From contig NZ_AEEB01000003.1 in NCBI RefSeq assembly GCF_000179775.1, positions 310,001-374,000 on the forward strand: a stretch of DNA of 64,000 bases, read 5' to 3'. The position numbers were made by a program, and so were the translations under genes. A model generated the notes under the pieces. The model was not told the DNA's origin and did not search any database. It was given only the letters and a program-made list of their open reading frames with translations. Shown here in pieces: positions 51,627 through 62,508 of this stretch; the stretch's first letter is position 1, and the number at the start of each line of letters is the position of its first letter. The DNA comes from Ahrensia sp. R2A130. Lineage in GTDB: Bacteria; Pseudomonadota; Alphaproteobacteria; Rhizobiales; Rhizobiaceae.

Positions 51627-52927
51627 AACAGTCTCCACCCCGCCGCCGCCTGTTCATCAACGCACGCATCATGGACCCGGAAACGGGTCTGGATATCCAT
51701 GGCGATGTGCTGGCCGAAAAAGGCAAGATTACCGCTATCGGCAAAGGCTTGTCGCGCGACGAATTCGCTGACGGCAAAGGGATCGTCGATTGTCAGGGCG
51801 CCGTTCTCGCACCCGGCCTGGTCGACGCCCGCGTGTTCATCGGGGAACCCGGCGGCGAACATCGCGAAACCATCAAGACCGCTGGCCGTGCCGCAGCCGC
51901 CGGTGGCGTGACGACCATGGTGATGATGCCGGACACCGACCCGGTGATAGACGATGTATCGCTAGTGGACTTTGTTCGCGCCACGGCCAGCGCAAAATCC
52001 CCCGTCCGCATTCTGCCCGCTGCTGCGCTTTCCAAAGGGCAAAACGGCGAGATGATGACCGAGATGGGCTTGCTGAAAGACGCCGGTGCTGTTGCCTTCA
52101 CCGATGGCCGAAAGACCATCGCCAACTCGCAGATGATGCGCCGCGCTCTAACATATTCCGCTGACATCGGCGCGCTTGTGATGGCCAGCCACCGCGATCC
52201 ACATCTGGGCAGCGGCGTCATGAACGCAGGCATCAACGCCACCCGCATGGGGCTGTCGGGCATTCCACGCGAGGCCGAGATCATCCCGCTGGAACGCGAC
52301 ATGCGGTTGGTGGCAATGACGGGGGCGAAATATCACGCCTCTTGCCTGTCTACGGCAGAATCGGTGGAAGTGCTGGCCCGCGCGAAAGATGCAGGACGAG
52401 ACGTAACGGGCGGTGTGGCTGTCGCCAATCTTTGCTTGTCTGAACTCGATATCGGTCCCTACCGCACCTTCTTCAAAGTCTCGCCACCGTTGCGTTCGGT
52501 CGACGATCGTCTTGCCATGGTGGAGGGTATCCGCTCCGGGGCTCTGGACATGATCGTGTCGAACCATGATCCGCAGGATGTCGATACAAAACGCCTGCCG
52601 TTTTCAGAAGCTGCCGACGGTGCCGTGGGCCTTGAAAGCTTATTGGCTGCAGCACTGCGCCTGCACCACAGCGACGACATTCCGCTGATGCGCGTTCTCA
52701 AATGCCTCAGCCTCGCACCTGCTCGTCGCCTTGGCCGAAAGTGTGGACGTATCACGAAAGGTGCGCGTGCAGATTTCGTGATCTTCGACCCCGATGCGCC
52801 TTGGAAGCTGGACGACACCAAATTGCGCTCTCGCTCGCGCAACACGCCGTTCCAAGATGCGTTGTTGCAAGGACGGGTCTTGAAAACGGTTGTCGCTGGC
52901 CGCACGGTCTTTTCTCAAGAGGACTAA
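51623..52927 (+). CDS. Dihydroorotase homologue lacking metal ligands (PyrC'-like)
   Basis: 434 residues of the amidohydrolase superfamily, class I dihydroorotase layout. The signature GLVDxHVHLREPG reads [13 protein letters not shown], so both first metal His are lost. The later DHAP motif reads SNHDPQ, and the CHVST His is Cys (SCLSTAES). Such inactive homologues structurally support ATCase in Pseudomonas (PyrC'). As I recall, other Rhizobiales have the same GLVDARVF substitution, so it is a conserved state rather than a recent mutation. A separate active dihydroorotase should exist elsewhere. It overlaps pyrB by 4 bases. Confidence 0.88.
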   Translation: MKQSPPRRRLFINARIMDPETGLDIHGDVLAEKGKITAIGKGLSRDEFADGKGIVDCQGAVLAPGLVDARVFIGEPGGEHRETIKTAGRAAAAGGVTTMVMMPDTDPVIDDVSLVDFVRATASAKSPVRILPAAALSKGQNGEMMTEMGLLKDAGAVAFTDGRKTIANSQMMRRALTYSADIGALVMASHRDPHLGSGVMNAGINATRMGLSGIPREAEIIPLERDMRLVAMTGAKYHASCLSTAESVEVLARAKDAGRDVTGGVAVANLCLSELDIGPYRTFFKVSPPLRSVDDRLAMVEGIRSGALDMIVSNHDPQDVDTKRLPFSEAADGAVGLESLLAAALRLHHSDDIPLMRVLKCLSLAPARRLGRKCGRITKGARADFVIFDPDAPWKLDDTKLRSRSRNTPFQDALLQGRVLKTVVAGRTVFSQED

Positions 52928-52957
52928 CTTCGTTATCAACGAAAGAACTGGCCGCTG

Positions 52958-53578
52958 ATGTCTCTGACCATCTTCATTTTTGCGTTCCTGATGGGCTACC
53001 TCTCAGGTTCCATTCCCTTCGGTCTGCTGGTGGCGAAGATCGGCGGCGCGGGCGATGTTCGCTCCATCGGTTCCGGCAATATCGGCGCAACCAATGTGCT
53101 GCGGACGGGCCGCAAGGGCTTGGCGCTTACCACGCTGCTGTTCGACGTTATGAAGGGGTTTGTGCCCGTCATGACGTTCCTGTCGCTCGGCGGCGGAGAA
53201 CCGACGCTTGCGGTTTTAGCAGGTCTGGGGGCGTTCCTCGGTCACCTCTACCCCGTGTGGCTAAAAGGCAAAGGCGGTAAAGGTGTCGCCACTTATCTGG
53301 GCGTTTTGGCAGGCTTTTCGTGGTGGGGCGTGGTGGTCTTCGCTGTGGTTTGGCTGGCGACTGCCTATGCGAGTAAATACTCCTCGCTGGCCGCTCTATT
53401 GGCCGCAGTTGCCGTGCCGATTGCGCTATGGAGTTCCCCCGCAATCGCCCCTGCGGTGACAGGGCTATTTCTCGTCATGTCTGCGCTGATTTTCTGGCGG
53501 CATCGGGCGAACATCGACCGGCTGACGAACCATCGCGAGCCTAAGATCGGCGCCAAGAAAACCGACGAACCGGCATGA
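52958..53578 (+). CDS. plsY: Glycerol-3-phosphate acyltransferase PlsY
   Basis: Acylates glycerol-3-phosphate from acyl-phosphate in the inner membrane; first step of phospholipid synthesis. It has 206 residues with about five membrane helices. Conserved motifs: [31 protein letters not shown] and [16 protein letters not shown]. It overlaps dprA by 4 bases and follows the pyrC-like gene after 30. Confidence 0.95.
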   Translation: MSLTIFIFAFLMGYLSGSIPFGLLVAKIGGAGDVRSIGSGNIGATNVLRTGRKGLALTTLLFDVMKGFVPVMTFLSLGGGEPTLAVLAGLGAFLGHLYPVWLKGKGGKGVATYLGVLAGFSWWGVVVFAVVWLATAYASKYSSLAALLAAVAVPIALWSSPAIAPAVTGLFLVMSALIFWRHRANIDRLTNHREPKIGAKKTDEPA

Positions 53579-54711
53579 GCGATGCGCTTGCGCCTACCGC
53601 TGGGATCCGGCTTGCAGACGAGCAAAAGCTGGCATGGCTGCGCCTCATTCGCACCCCGCGCGTCGGGCCTGCAACGTTCATTGATCTGATCCGCCGTTTC
53701 GGGACGGCGAGTGAGGCGTTGAACGCCCTGCCCGATTTGGCAGCAAAGGCTGGCGCGAAAGCGATCAAAGTTGCTGATGCCGATATCGCAAAGCGCGAGA
53801 TGGATGCGCTCACAAGAGGTGGCGGAGATTTCGTGTGCCTTGGTGAGCCAGATTACCCGCCTGCCCTGCGCTTTGGCGACAGGCCACCGCCGGTGTTGGC
53901 AATACGAGGTGACAGAACTGCGTTGGGCCGCGATGCTGTGGCCATCGTTGGGTCGCGCAATGCCTCGGTGGCGGGGCTGAAACTCACCGCCCAATTCGCA
54001 CGAGATATCGGTTCGTCGGACTACCTCATCGTTTCCGGTTTGGCCCGTGGCGTTGATTCTGCCGCTCACAAAGCAAGTATTGAGACGGGCACGGTGGCTG
54101 TGTTCGCAGGCGGCGTTGACCACCTTTATCCGCCTGAAAACGGGCCGTTGCTGGACGCCATTCTTGCTACTGGTGGTGCGGCGATTTCCGAAATGCCGTT
54201 GGGCTTCAAACCCCGCGCGCAGGACTTTCCCCGCCGCAACCGCATCGTGGCCGGTATGGCGATGGGGCTGGTTGTGGTGGAAGCGGCGAAGCGTTCCGGT
54301 TCGCTTATCTCCGCACGGTTGGCGAATGAAATGGGGCGACAGGTTTTCGCCGTTCCCGGCTCACCGTTGGACCCGCGCAGTGAGGGTACGAACCACCTTA
54401 TCCGTCAAGGCGCTGAGCTGGCGCGCAATGGTGCGGATGTGGTTGCGGCATTGCAGCCACTGACCGATGCGCAAGGTCAGCTGTCTTATTCTCTGAACGA
54501 TAGTGACTATGAAACAGATGGTTACGAAGACAATCTAAATCAAAGTGACAGAGAGAAATTGCAACGCTCCTTATCCCACGCGCCTGTCGATATAGACGAT
54601 CTCATCCGCCATACGGACCTGCCCGCTGGTGCGGTGCAGATGTTGCTGCTTGAGATGGACCTTGCAGGAACCATCGAGCGACACAGCGGTAATCGCGTGT
54701 CGCTCGCGTGA
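53575..54711 (+). CDS. dprA: DNA-processing protein DprA
   Basis: Loads RecA on incoming single-stranded DNA during transformation. It has 378 residues. The Rossmann-like core has [53 protein letters not shown] and [16 protein letters not shown] winged-helix C-terminal domain (~residues 310-378, [20 protein letters not shown]) follows. With comEC earlier in the window, this supports, but does not prove, natural competence. Convergent with the reductase gene, 2 bases apart. Confidence 0.95.
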   Translation: MSDALAPTAGIRLADEQKLAWLRLIRTPRVGPATFIDLIRRFGTASEALNALPDLAAKAGAKAIKVADADIAKREMDALTRGGGDFVCLGEPDYPPALRFGDRPPPVLAIRGDRTALGRDAVAIVGSRNASVAGLKLTAQFARDIGSSDYLIVSGLARGVDSAAHKASIETGTVAVFAGGVDHLYPPENGPLLDAILATGGAAISEMPLGFKPRAQDFPRRNRIVAGMAMGLVVVEAAKRSGSLISARLANEMGRQVFAVPGSPLDPRSEGTNHLIRQGAELARNGADVVAALQPLTDAQGQLSYSLNDSDYETDGYEDNLNQSDREKLQRSLSHAPVDIDDLIRHTDLPAGAVQMLLLEMDLAGTIERHSGNRVSLA

Positions 54712-54713
54712 TT

Positions 54714-55745
<1,032 letters not shown>

Positions 55746-55832
55746 TCAGCTTCCAGAAATCAGTTTATCGGACGCACTCGTCCGTTTCCGCTCATATGCG
55801 GATGAGTGGTGTGCTCCACAAGGAATGGAATT

Positions 55833-55847
55833 CCCCGCGAGGCGGGG
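55833..55847 (-). terminator. Short GC hairpin after the ferredoxin gene
   Basis: CCCCGC, loop GAG, GCGGGG: a 6-bp perfect stem 30 bases past the ferredoxin stop, before the reductase gene. On the - strand it is followed by AATTCC rather than a T-run, so termination would be weak; it could also limit read-through between the two genes. Confidence 0.35.
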
Positions 55848-55876
55848 CAACGTGGCAAATTCGTTCGCTTAGACGC

Positions 55877-56197
55877 TTAGGCTTGGCGTTCAGGCACCCG
55901 AACGATCAGGCCGTCCAACTCGTCACGCACTTTAACCTGGCACGATAGGCGGGAATTGGGCTGCACATCGTAGGCGAAGTCCAACATGTCTTCTTCCATG
56001 GCTTCCGGTGCACCGGCCTTCTCGGTCCATGCTTCATCGACATAGACGTGGCAGGTCGCGCAGGCGCATGCGCCGCCGCACTCGGCTTCGATGCCGGGCA
56101 CTGCGTTGCGGATGGCATTTTCCATGACGGTGGAGCCGTTTTCAGCGTCGACTTCGAACTTCGTGCCGTCGTGGGTAATATAGGTGACTTTGGCCAT
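55877..56197 (-). CDS. [2Fe-2S] ferredoxin, adrenodoxin type
   Basis: 106 residues. The cluster ligands are in [16 protein letters not shown] (C-x5-C-x2-C) and a fourth Cys in SRLSCQVKV. The adrenodoxin-type sequence (AEWTEK-like acidic helix, [17 protein letters not shown]) fits a carrier for cytochrome P450 systems or Fe-S cluster assembly. The paired FNR downstream supports an electron-transfer role. Confidence 0.94.
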   Translation of the reverse strand: MAKVTYITHDGTKFEVDAENGSTVMENAIRNAVPGIEAECGGACACATCHVYVDEAWTEKAGAPEAMEEDMLDFAYDVQPNSRLSCQVKVRDELDGLIVRVPERQA

Positions 56198-56290
56198 GAC
56201 AACGGCTCCGAGTGCTGCAACTTGTATTGATTGGCGGTGTAACCCGCCGATGCGTCAAGTCAAGCTGACAGTGACGCGCAGCCAATATGA

Positions 56291-56707
56291 CTACATATCA
56301 ATGAGCGCACCGATGAAGCGGTTGGTCTGGTCCAGTGTATCAGCAAAGCCATCGATCAGCGCGGTGCGGTCGGGGTGTTTTTCCAAGACAGCGGCCTCTT
56401 CCGCCAACTGCCAGGCACCGATGCCCAACGCGGAGCCACGCAAGGTGTGGGCGGCCATCGAACGCGCTTTATCGTCGGCCGCATGCCGAATGCGCTCCAG
56501 ATAAAGATCGGACTGGGCGCGGAACAGCGCAAGAATTTCGACTTCCAAGGAGCGGTTGCCCAATGATTGGCGTGCCAGATGGACCATATCCACCGGCGCA
56601 TCACTACGCTGTTCTGCGCCGCCCTTATTTGCGCGATGAGCGACTGCCGGACCTTCGGCACGGGTAGCGACATAGGCATGGGCAGATGAAAAAGCAGCGC
56701 GGGGCAT
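56291..56707 (-). CDS. Hpt domain-containing phosphotransfer protein
   Basis: 138 residues from the ATG at 56707, with AAGGATA upstream. The histidine phosphotransfer motif is AAHTLRGSALGIGAWQLAEE, with the phospho-accepting His in AHTLRGSA; the domain is a four-helix bundle covering residues ~50-138. No kinase or receiver domain is attached, so it would relay phosphate between other proteins. It is divergent from the GPR-like gene, with 415 bases between; in Rhizobiales a Hpt gene next to this giant gene is something I recall but cannot check here. Confidence 0.88.
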   Translation of the reverse strand: MPRAAFSSAHAYVATRAEGPAVAHRANKGGAEQRSDAPVDMVHLARQSLGNRSLEVEILALFRAQSDLYLERIRHAADDKARSMAAHTLRGSALGIGAWQLAEEAAVLEKHPDRTALIDGFADTLDQTNRFIGALIDM

Positions 56708-57122
56708 TTTTGGTATCCTTGAAACCGTGGTCCGGTACAACACGCACCGGTTATGTTTCAATTCACGCCGGTTACATTGACGGGTCGTTAAACACGGCGG
56801 GAAATTTTTGGTATGGTGAATTTTCACACCGTCCGCGTGACACATATGTTGCGCCCAAAACGCAAAAACGGCCTCAAACGTTAACCAAACTTAACGAATT
56901 GCCCGGTGGGCAACCATGATTCCTGTACCATTCGGGCGTTGTGCACCCTATTAAAGGCGTGCGGCGGGACGGCTGCCAACAACCGAAATGCGCCTGTAAA
57001 CCGGCCATTTCTCTATCATCCGCCCCGAAACTACTGGCCTGCGCGGGAATGCGCAGCGCTTTTGTATTAAGGCGATGCGTCCGACAACGGGTGCACCGCC
57101 GGTGAGTGAGGTTGACTGCGTT
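56708..57122. other. Divergent promoter region of the hpt and GPR-like genes
   Basis: 415 bases without a credible gene. The middle is AT-rich (56800-56895), as expected of promoters, and includes a CtrA-like pair of half-sites at 56881-56895. The part nearest the GPR-like gene is GC-rich and may be the 5' leader. Confidence 0.5.
56881..56895. promoter_or_regulatory. CtrA-like half-site pair with a 6-base spacer
   Basis: TTAA (56881-56884), CCAAAC, TTAAC (56891-56895). The CtrA consensus has a 7-base spacer, so this is one base short, but both half-sites are perfect. It sits between the divergent hpt and GPR-like genes, both plausible cell-cycle targets. Confidence 0.4.
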
Positions 57123-60100
57123 ATGGCAAAATCGGCGAAACCATCTGTGAAGTCCGGCACCCCTTCCGGAAACGCGACCGAGCGCGATGCGCTGGATGCA
57201 GTGGAAGATGCGCTGAAAATCGACTTCAACGCGATTGCTGCAGACGACGAAGCGGATCCTTATCAGCAGACATCCGAACCGGAGCCTGCACAGCAACAGC
57301 AACGCAGCGTTGTTTCTCCGCGTAACCGCCCCGCCAACGACGACACCCGCGCCGGAACCGCCCGCCTGCGTGCAGCCTTGGCCAAAAAACCCTCATCCAG
57401 CCCGTTCTGGTTCGCCACGCTGCTGTCGATCCTCTGGATCGGCGCTTCTTTGTGGGCAGGCTTTCAGCAGTTGGGCGAAGAGATATTCGACCCGCGTTCA
57501 TGGGCCAGCATCGTGACACGGCCTGAGCTTGTTTATCTCGCTGGTGCCGTTCTCGTGCCGCTGCTCTTCATCTGGGCCTATGCCCTGATGCTGCGCCGCT
57601 CTGCCGAGTTGAAACTCGCAGCCCGTTCCATGACGGAAGCAGCCTATCGCTTGATCGAGCCGGAAACAGAGTCCGCCAACGCAATCCGCACCGTCGGCCA
57701 AGCCGTGCGCGGCGAAGTTGTATCGCTGACCGAAGGTATCGAGCGCGCCATGCAGCGTGCTGGTGAACTTGAAACGCTGGTGCACAGTGAAGTTGCAACG
57801 CTGGAAGGCTCCTATTCCGACAACGAGTTGCGCATGCGCGGTCTTGTCCAAGAGCTTGCGTCCGAACGTGAAGCCATCGTCTCCCATACAGAGCGCGTGC
57901 GCTCTTCCATAGCCGGTGCAAGCGAAGTGCTGCAGGAAGATTTGACGAATTCGGCCCGCCAGATTGCCGACACAGTATCGGCCACCCAGCAGGAATTTGC
58001 CGCGTCCTTGGCCGCTTCCAACGAAAGCATGCGCGTATCGCTGTCCGATTCCGGCATCGCACTGCTGGAACAGTTGGGCACTGCTGGCAGTGAAATCGGC
58101 ACCAACATCGAACAGCTCGGCCACGGCATCGTGCGCCAGTTGGATGGGTCCGCATCACGCGCCACCGAAACGATGGAGAACGTGCAAGCGTCCCTTGGTT
58201 TCGTGTCGCAAAACATGATTTCCGAACTGGATGGCCGCGCCGAAGAAATGTCGGGCCGTTTGACCAGCGCCAGCGAAAGCGTGATCGCAAAGCTTATGTC
58301 TGCGGGAACAAGCACTGTTAATTCAGTTGAAGATGTTCAGGCAAGCCTTGGATTTGTAAGCGAAAATTTGAACGAACTATTGACAACGAAGTCCGAAGAA
58401 CTGGTTCAGCGTATCGGCGACAGCGCTGCGGGTCTTGTGGACAGTATTACGTCCAGCGGCACCGCAACGGTTGCCGAGATGGAAATTCGCACCAAAGACA
58501 TGACCGACCGCGTCAGCTTCCTGACGGGCGATGTTACTGAAAAACTCGAAAGCCAGTTTGCTGCCCTTGATGAACGCCTGAACACCCGAGGCACAGCGTT
58601 GGTTGATAGCCTTGGCCAGCGCAGCGTTGAACTTTCCAACGCACTTGAGCAGCGCACCAGCGAGGCTGCCGCGGTGTTCGATAACGGTCGTAGACAGCTG
58701 GCAGGTGAAATCGGCCAAGCTCTTTCCGATACGCAGGAGCAGTTGGACTCCAAGGCGCTGGAACTCTCCATGTCGCTTGCTGCCCGTGTAGAGCAGATCA
58801 ATCAGAATGTTTCCGAGCATGTGGACACGATTGACGCCAAACTGGCGCAACGCGTGTTGTCCTTTGCAGATGAAACTGCCGGACGTATTGAAGATGTGGA
58901 TCGCCGCCTTGATGAGAAGGTCAATGCTTTCGCATCCATGAGTGCCACCCGTTTGACGGAAATCCGCGATGGTATCGCCGGTCAGGTCGCATCGTTTGCC
59001 GATATGAGTCAGGCAGAAATGGCCTCCGTCTCCGAACGCCTCGGCCAACACGCAGTTGGTTTTGAAGAAGCCGCGCGCGCTCGCATCGCTGAACTGGACG
59101 ATGCCATTGCAGGCCGCACTATGGACTTCGATTTGGCAGCAGCAAGCCGCCTGTCCGAAGTCGAGGAGAAACTGGCGAACCGCACGGCAGAGCTTGCAAA
59201 CGTCGCCAGCGCGCAAACCGAGCAGATCGACACCCGCCTCGCCGCCCGTATCGAAGATATCGAAGCCCGCGTGTCCGCACGTATGGGCGAAATCGACAGG
59301 ACGCTGGCCGAAGGCACAGCGGCCGCAGACCGGATACTGGAACAGCGCGCCGGATCGTTGAAAGACAGCTTCGACGAGCAGCTGGGAGGCGTCGATATCG
59401 CGCTTGGCGCTCGTATTGACCAGATCGACGAAACGCTTACCGGTGGCGCTGCAAATGCAGCGCGCATTCTGGAAGAGCGCACGCAGGCACTCAAGGCCAC
59501 TTTCGAAGAGCAGATCGGTACAGCGGAATTCGCCATCGGGTCGCGCATCGAAGAGGCCAAGGATGTGCTTGGGTCACAGTCCACGGAGGCTGCCCGCATT
59601 CTGGCTGAACGCACGGACGAACTGCGCAGCGGCGTAGAAGAGCAGCTTGGTCTTGCCAACACGGTGCTTGGTCGTCGTGTTGCGGAAGCACAGAACGCCA
59701 TCAGTGGCGGTGCCGAGAAGGCTAACGAGCTTTTGCAGGGCCAGGTTGATGCGCTGCAAAAAACTCTCGTCGAAGATGTCAGCGTTGCAGACCAGATGCT
59801 TGCCCAGCGCACGGCAGAGCTCAGCGCGACGATCTCCGGTGGTGCCGATGCCGCCGAACGTATCTTGGCCGAACGCACTGCGGCTCTAGATCAAACCCTG
59901 TCCGGCGGCGCAGATGCAGCCAGCCGTGCTCTGACCGAACACACAACAATCCTGAAGGATACATTCGAGGAACAGGCCGAAGTGTTGGCCCTCACCCTTG
60001 GCACCCGCACCGACGCCATTGGCGCGTCGCTTGAGGAAGCTGCAACGCGGGTGAACGATACGCTCACCCAGAAAGCGGCAGACCTTGCCGGTGCGCTCGA

Positions 60101-62294
60101 CGTAAACATGAACGGCGTCACCGAAGCCCTTGTCGCAGAAGCCGAACGGGCCGAGCGCCAGTTGCGCGCGGCGGTGGAGTCGCTTGAAGGCACCATGATC
60201 GCGCAGGTTGCTGCTGCAGATGCAGCGCTGGATGCCCGCAGCGAACAAGTGTCCATGTCGCTTGCCCAGCGCACGGCAGAACTCAACACAACGCTGGCCG
60301 CCCGCTCCCGCGAGCTCTCGCAGCTTCTCACCCGCGACACGCTGCCCATGCTGCAGAACTTCCAGGGCGAAGGGCAGAAGGTTGCCGAAATTCTGGCCAA
60401 CCGCACAGACGACATCGCAACCAGCCTGTCGGAGCGCCTTGTGGTGACATCTGACGCTTTGAAAGCCGCAGCCGATGCTGCCGCCGCCAAATTGGAAACC
60501 GCTCTCATTGCTTCCAACGAGCGCATGGAAGGTTCCGCGCAGGCCGCTGCAGAAGACCTGTCGGCCCGCTACGTGGCACTGGAAGACCGCACAACGGACC
60601 TCATCGGCAAACTCGCCCGCTCCTCACAGGGATTGAGCGAAGTCGTTGAGAACCAGAGCGGACAGCTCATCGCCACCGGCGAACAAGTGACGCAGAAAAT
60701 CGGCGACGTGACGCGCGAAGTGAGCGAACGGGTGCAGGCGGAAAACGCTGCACTGGTGAACACAATCACCGCGAAATCGACCGAAACCATGGAAGCGTTG
60801 TCGTCCACCAACGACCGCTTGCGCAACGACATTGGCGCGCTTCTGGCACGCCTTGATGGCTCAACCGGTGAACTGTCAGAGGTCATCACCAGCGCAGACG
60901 AACGCCTGACCGGCGCGCAGCAAATGCTGTCCGGCACCACGCAGGGCTTCCGCCGCGCGGTGGATCAAGCCTCCGCCGATCTGGGTAAATCGACAGAAAC
61001 TATCGAGACGAATTACCTCGGTCTCAAGGACATCTCATCGACGGTTCTGGTGGAGATTTCAGAGATCGCAGAACGCTTCGAGCAACAGGGCCGCTCGCTC
61101 GATTCTGTATCACGCCTGCTCGACCAGACGCAGTCCAATATCGCCGTCAGCCTTGATGATCGTCGCGACGCTATCGAAACGCTCACCAGCGGCCTTGTGT
61201 CGAAATCGGAAGATCTGCGTCAGTTGATGGACAGCTTCAACGGTATCATGGCGCAGGCTGTTATGAACGCCGAAGGCCGTGCCACCGAGCTGACACGCGG
61301 CTTGGCCGAGAACGTTGGCCTTGCAGCTAACGATGCCACGGAGCGGTTCGCATCCGCCACGCAGGAAATGCGTGAAGCAGCGCAAGCCTTGCGCGCAGAC
61401 CTTGCCAGCACTCGTGATGATCTTAGGAAATCGGTGATCGACCTGCCGGAAGAAACGAAGGAAAGCACGACGGCCATGCGCCGCGTGGTGTCCGATCAGA
61501 TCAAGGCGCTGAAAGACCTCAACGACATCGTTGGGCGCAACGCGCGCCTTCAGGATGCTTCACCTTCCAATGTTGAAACGCAGCGTGTGGCGCAACCCGC
61601 ACCAGCGCCGGTGGCACCACCTGCCCCTGTTGCGGCCCCGGTAGCTGCCCAAGCGATTGCGCCAACACCTGTTGCGCCGCCATCACCGAGACCCGCCCCA
61701 CAGCCGGAACCGGTTGCTGAAGTTCGTGAGCCTGCACCAATGCCGCGCCAGCGTGCACCGCAGCCTGCTCCTGTATCGGTTGCACCACAGCCGGTTGCGG
61801 AAGCACCAAGTTTGCGCGGTGCGCTGGACTTCGATGTCGCCATTCCTGAACGCGCACCAGCGCCACAGGTGGAAGACAGCAGCGGTGGATGGGTGTCGGA
61901 CCTGCTGCGCCGCGCCTCGCAGGACGATGAGCCTGCAGCACCTAAGGTCAAGCAGGGTGTTTCACTCTCTGGCTTGTCGCAAGACATCGCGCAGGCCATC
62001 GAGCACGACACGGCAGTTTCCATCTGGGACCGCTACCAGCGCGGTGACCGCAACGTGTTCGACCGTTCGATCTACACATCGAAAGGCCAGCGCACATTTG
62101 ATGAAATCAGCGACAAATACGGGCGCGATGAAGGTTTCCGCACATCGGTGGACCGGTATGTCGATGATTTCGAGCGGTTGATTGCAGACGTTGCCCGCAA
62201 CGACCGCGACAACATCATGACGCAGACCTATCTCACGTCCGACACCGGCAAGGTTTACACCATGCTGGCCCATGCGGCGGGGCGCTTCTCCTAA
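57123..62294 (+). CDS. Giant membrane-anchored coiled-coil protein, GPR (growth pole ring)-like
   Basis: 1723 residues from the ATG at 57123; an ATG at 57075 is possible but its AAGG is too close. Residues 1-93 are disordered; two membrane helices follow (~94-114, FWFATLLSILWIGASLWAGF; ~136-159, LVYLAGAVLVPLLFIWAYAL). Residues ~165-1480 are almost continuous amphipathic helix with apolipoprotein-like periodicity, including five tandem 44-residue repeats (59241-59900) and a 22-residue half. Residues ~1510-1620 are Pro/Ala-rich; a globular C-terminus follows (VSIWDRYQRGDRNVFDRSIY). The layout matches the Agrobacterium GPR protein (about 2100 residues), needed for polar growth and rod shape. Older annotations call it kinesin-like; no motor domain is present. 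Confidence 0.82.
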   Translation: MAKSAKPSVKSGTPSGNATERDALDAVEDALKIDFNAIAADDEADPYQQTSEPEPAQQQQRSVVSPRNRPANDDTRAGTARLRAALAKKPSSSPFWFATLLSILWIGASLWAGFQQLGEEIFDPRSWASIVTRPELVYLAGAVLVPLLFIWAYALMLRRSAELKLAARSMTEAAYRLIEPETESANAIRTVGQAVRGEVVSLTEGIERAMQRAGELETLVHSEVATLEGSYSDNELRMRGLVQELASEREAIVSHTERVRSSIAGASEVLQEDLTNSARQIADTVSATQQEFAASLAASNESMRVSLSDSGIALLEQLGTAGSEIGTNIEQLGHGIVRQLDGSASRATETMENVQASLGFVSQNMISELDGRAEEMSGRLTSASESVIAKLMSAGTSTVNSVEDVQASLGFVSENLNELLTTKSEELVQRIGDSAAGLVDSITSSGTATVAEMEIRTKDMTDRVSFLTGDVTEKLESQFAALDERLNTRGTALVDSLGQRSVELSNALEQRTSEAAAVFDNGRRQLAGEIGQALSDTQEQLDSKALELSMSLAARVEQINQNVSEHVDTIDAKLAQRVLSFADETAGRIEDVDRRLDEKVNAFASMSATRLTEIRDGIAGQVASFADMSQAEMASVSERLGQHAVGFEEAARARIAELDDAIAGRTMDFDLAAASRLSEVEEKLANRTAELANVASAQTEQIDTRLAARIEDIEARVSARMGEIDRTLAEGTAAADRILEQRAGSLKDSFDEQLGGVDIALGARIDQIDETLTGGAANAARILEERTQALKATFEEQIGTAEFAIGSRIEEAKDVLGSQSTEAARILAERTDELRSGVEEQLGLANTVLGRRVAEAQNAISGGAEKANELLQGQVDALQKTLVEDVSVADQMLAQRTAELSATISGGADAAERILAERTAALDQTLSGGADAASRALTEHTTILKDTFEEQAEVLALTLGTRTDAIGASLEEAATRVNDTLTQKAADLAGALDVNMNGVTEALVAEAERAERQLRAAVESLEGTMIAQVAAADAALDARSEQVSMSLAQRTAELNTTLAARSRELSQLLTRDTLPMLQNFQGEGQKVAEILANRTDDIATSLSERLVVTSDALKAAADAAAAKLETALIASNERMEGSAQAAAEDLSARYVALEDRTTDLIGKLARSSQGLSEVVENQSGQLIATGEQVTQKIGDVTREVSERVQAENAALVNTITAKSTETMEALSSTNDRLRNDIGALLARLDGSTGELSEVITSADERLTGAQQMLSGTTQGFRRAVDQASADLGKSTETIETNYLGLKDISSTVLVEISEIAERFEQQGRSLDSVSRLLDQTQSNIAVSLDDRRDAIETLTSGLVSKSEDLRQLMDSFNGIMAQAVMNAEGRATELTRGLAENVGLAANDATERFASATQEMREAAQALRADLASTRDDLRKSVIDLPEETKESTTAMRRVVSDQIKALKDLNDIVGRNARLQDASPSNVETQRVAQPAPAPVAPPAPVAAPVAAQAIAPTPVAPPSPRPAPQPEPVAEVREPAPMPRQRAPQPAPVSVAPQPVAEAPSLRGALDFDVAIPERAPAPQVEDSSGGWVSDLLRRASQDDEPAAPKVKQGVSLSGLSQDIAQAIEHDTAVSIWDRYQRGDRNVFDRSIYTSKGQRTFDEISDKYGRDEGFRTSVDRYVDDFERLIADVARNDRDNIMTQTYLTSDTGKVYTMLAHAAGRFS
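59241..59966 (+). repeat. Tandem 44-residue repeats inside the GPR-like gene
   Basis: Five in-frame units of 132 bases (starts 59241, 59373, 59505, 59637, 59769) followed by a 66-base half-unit (59901-59966). Aligned positions share E-Q-L/I-G near the start and the pattern A-x-x-R-I-L-x-E-R-T near residues 29-37. 44 is 4 x 11, the periodicity of apolipoprotein-type helices. The repeats are diverged at DNA level. Confidence 0.8.
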
Positions 62295-62508
62295 GGGGAC
62301 GCTTCGGACAATAGACAAGCATCCAGCGGGCCTCGGTCAATCTCCAGTTGATCTGTGGGCCCGCTGCTGACACAACATCGTCATGGGGTCGGCAGGCACC
62401 CCGTGAGACGCAAGTCGAAAGCCCGCATCCCAACCCGCCCGTTTGCGCTGATAGCGTGAACCGTTCGCCAAACCTGTCCATATGGTGCGAACGAGCCAAG
62501 GATGCCCC

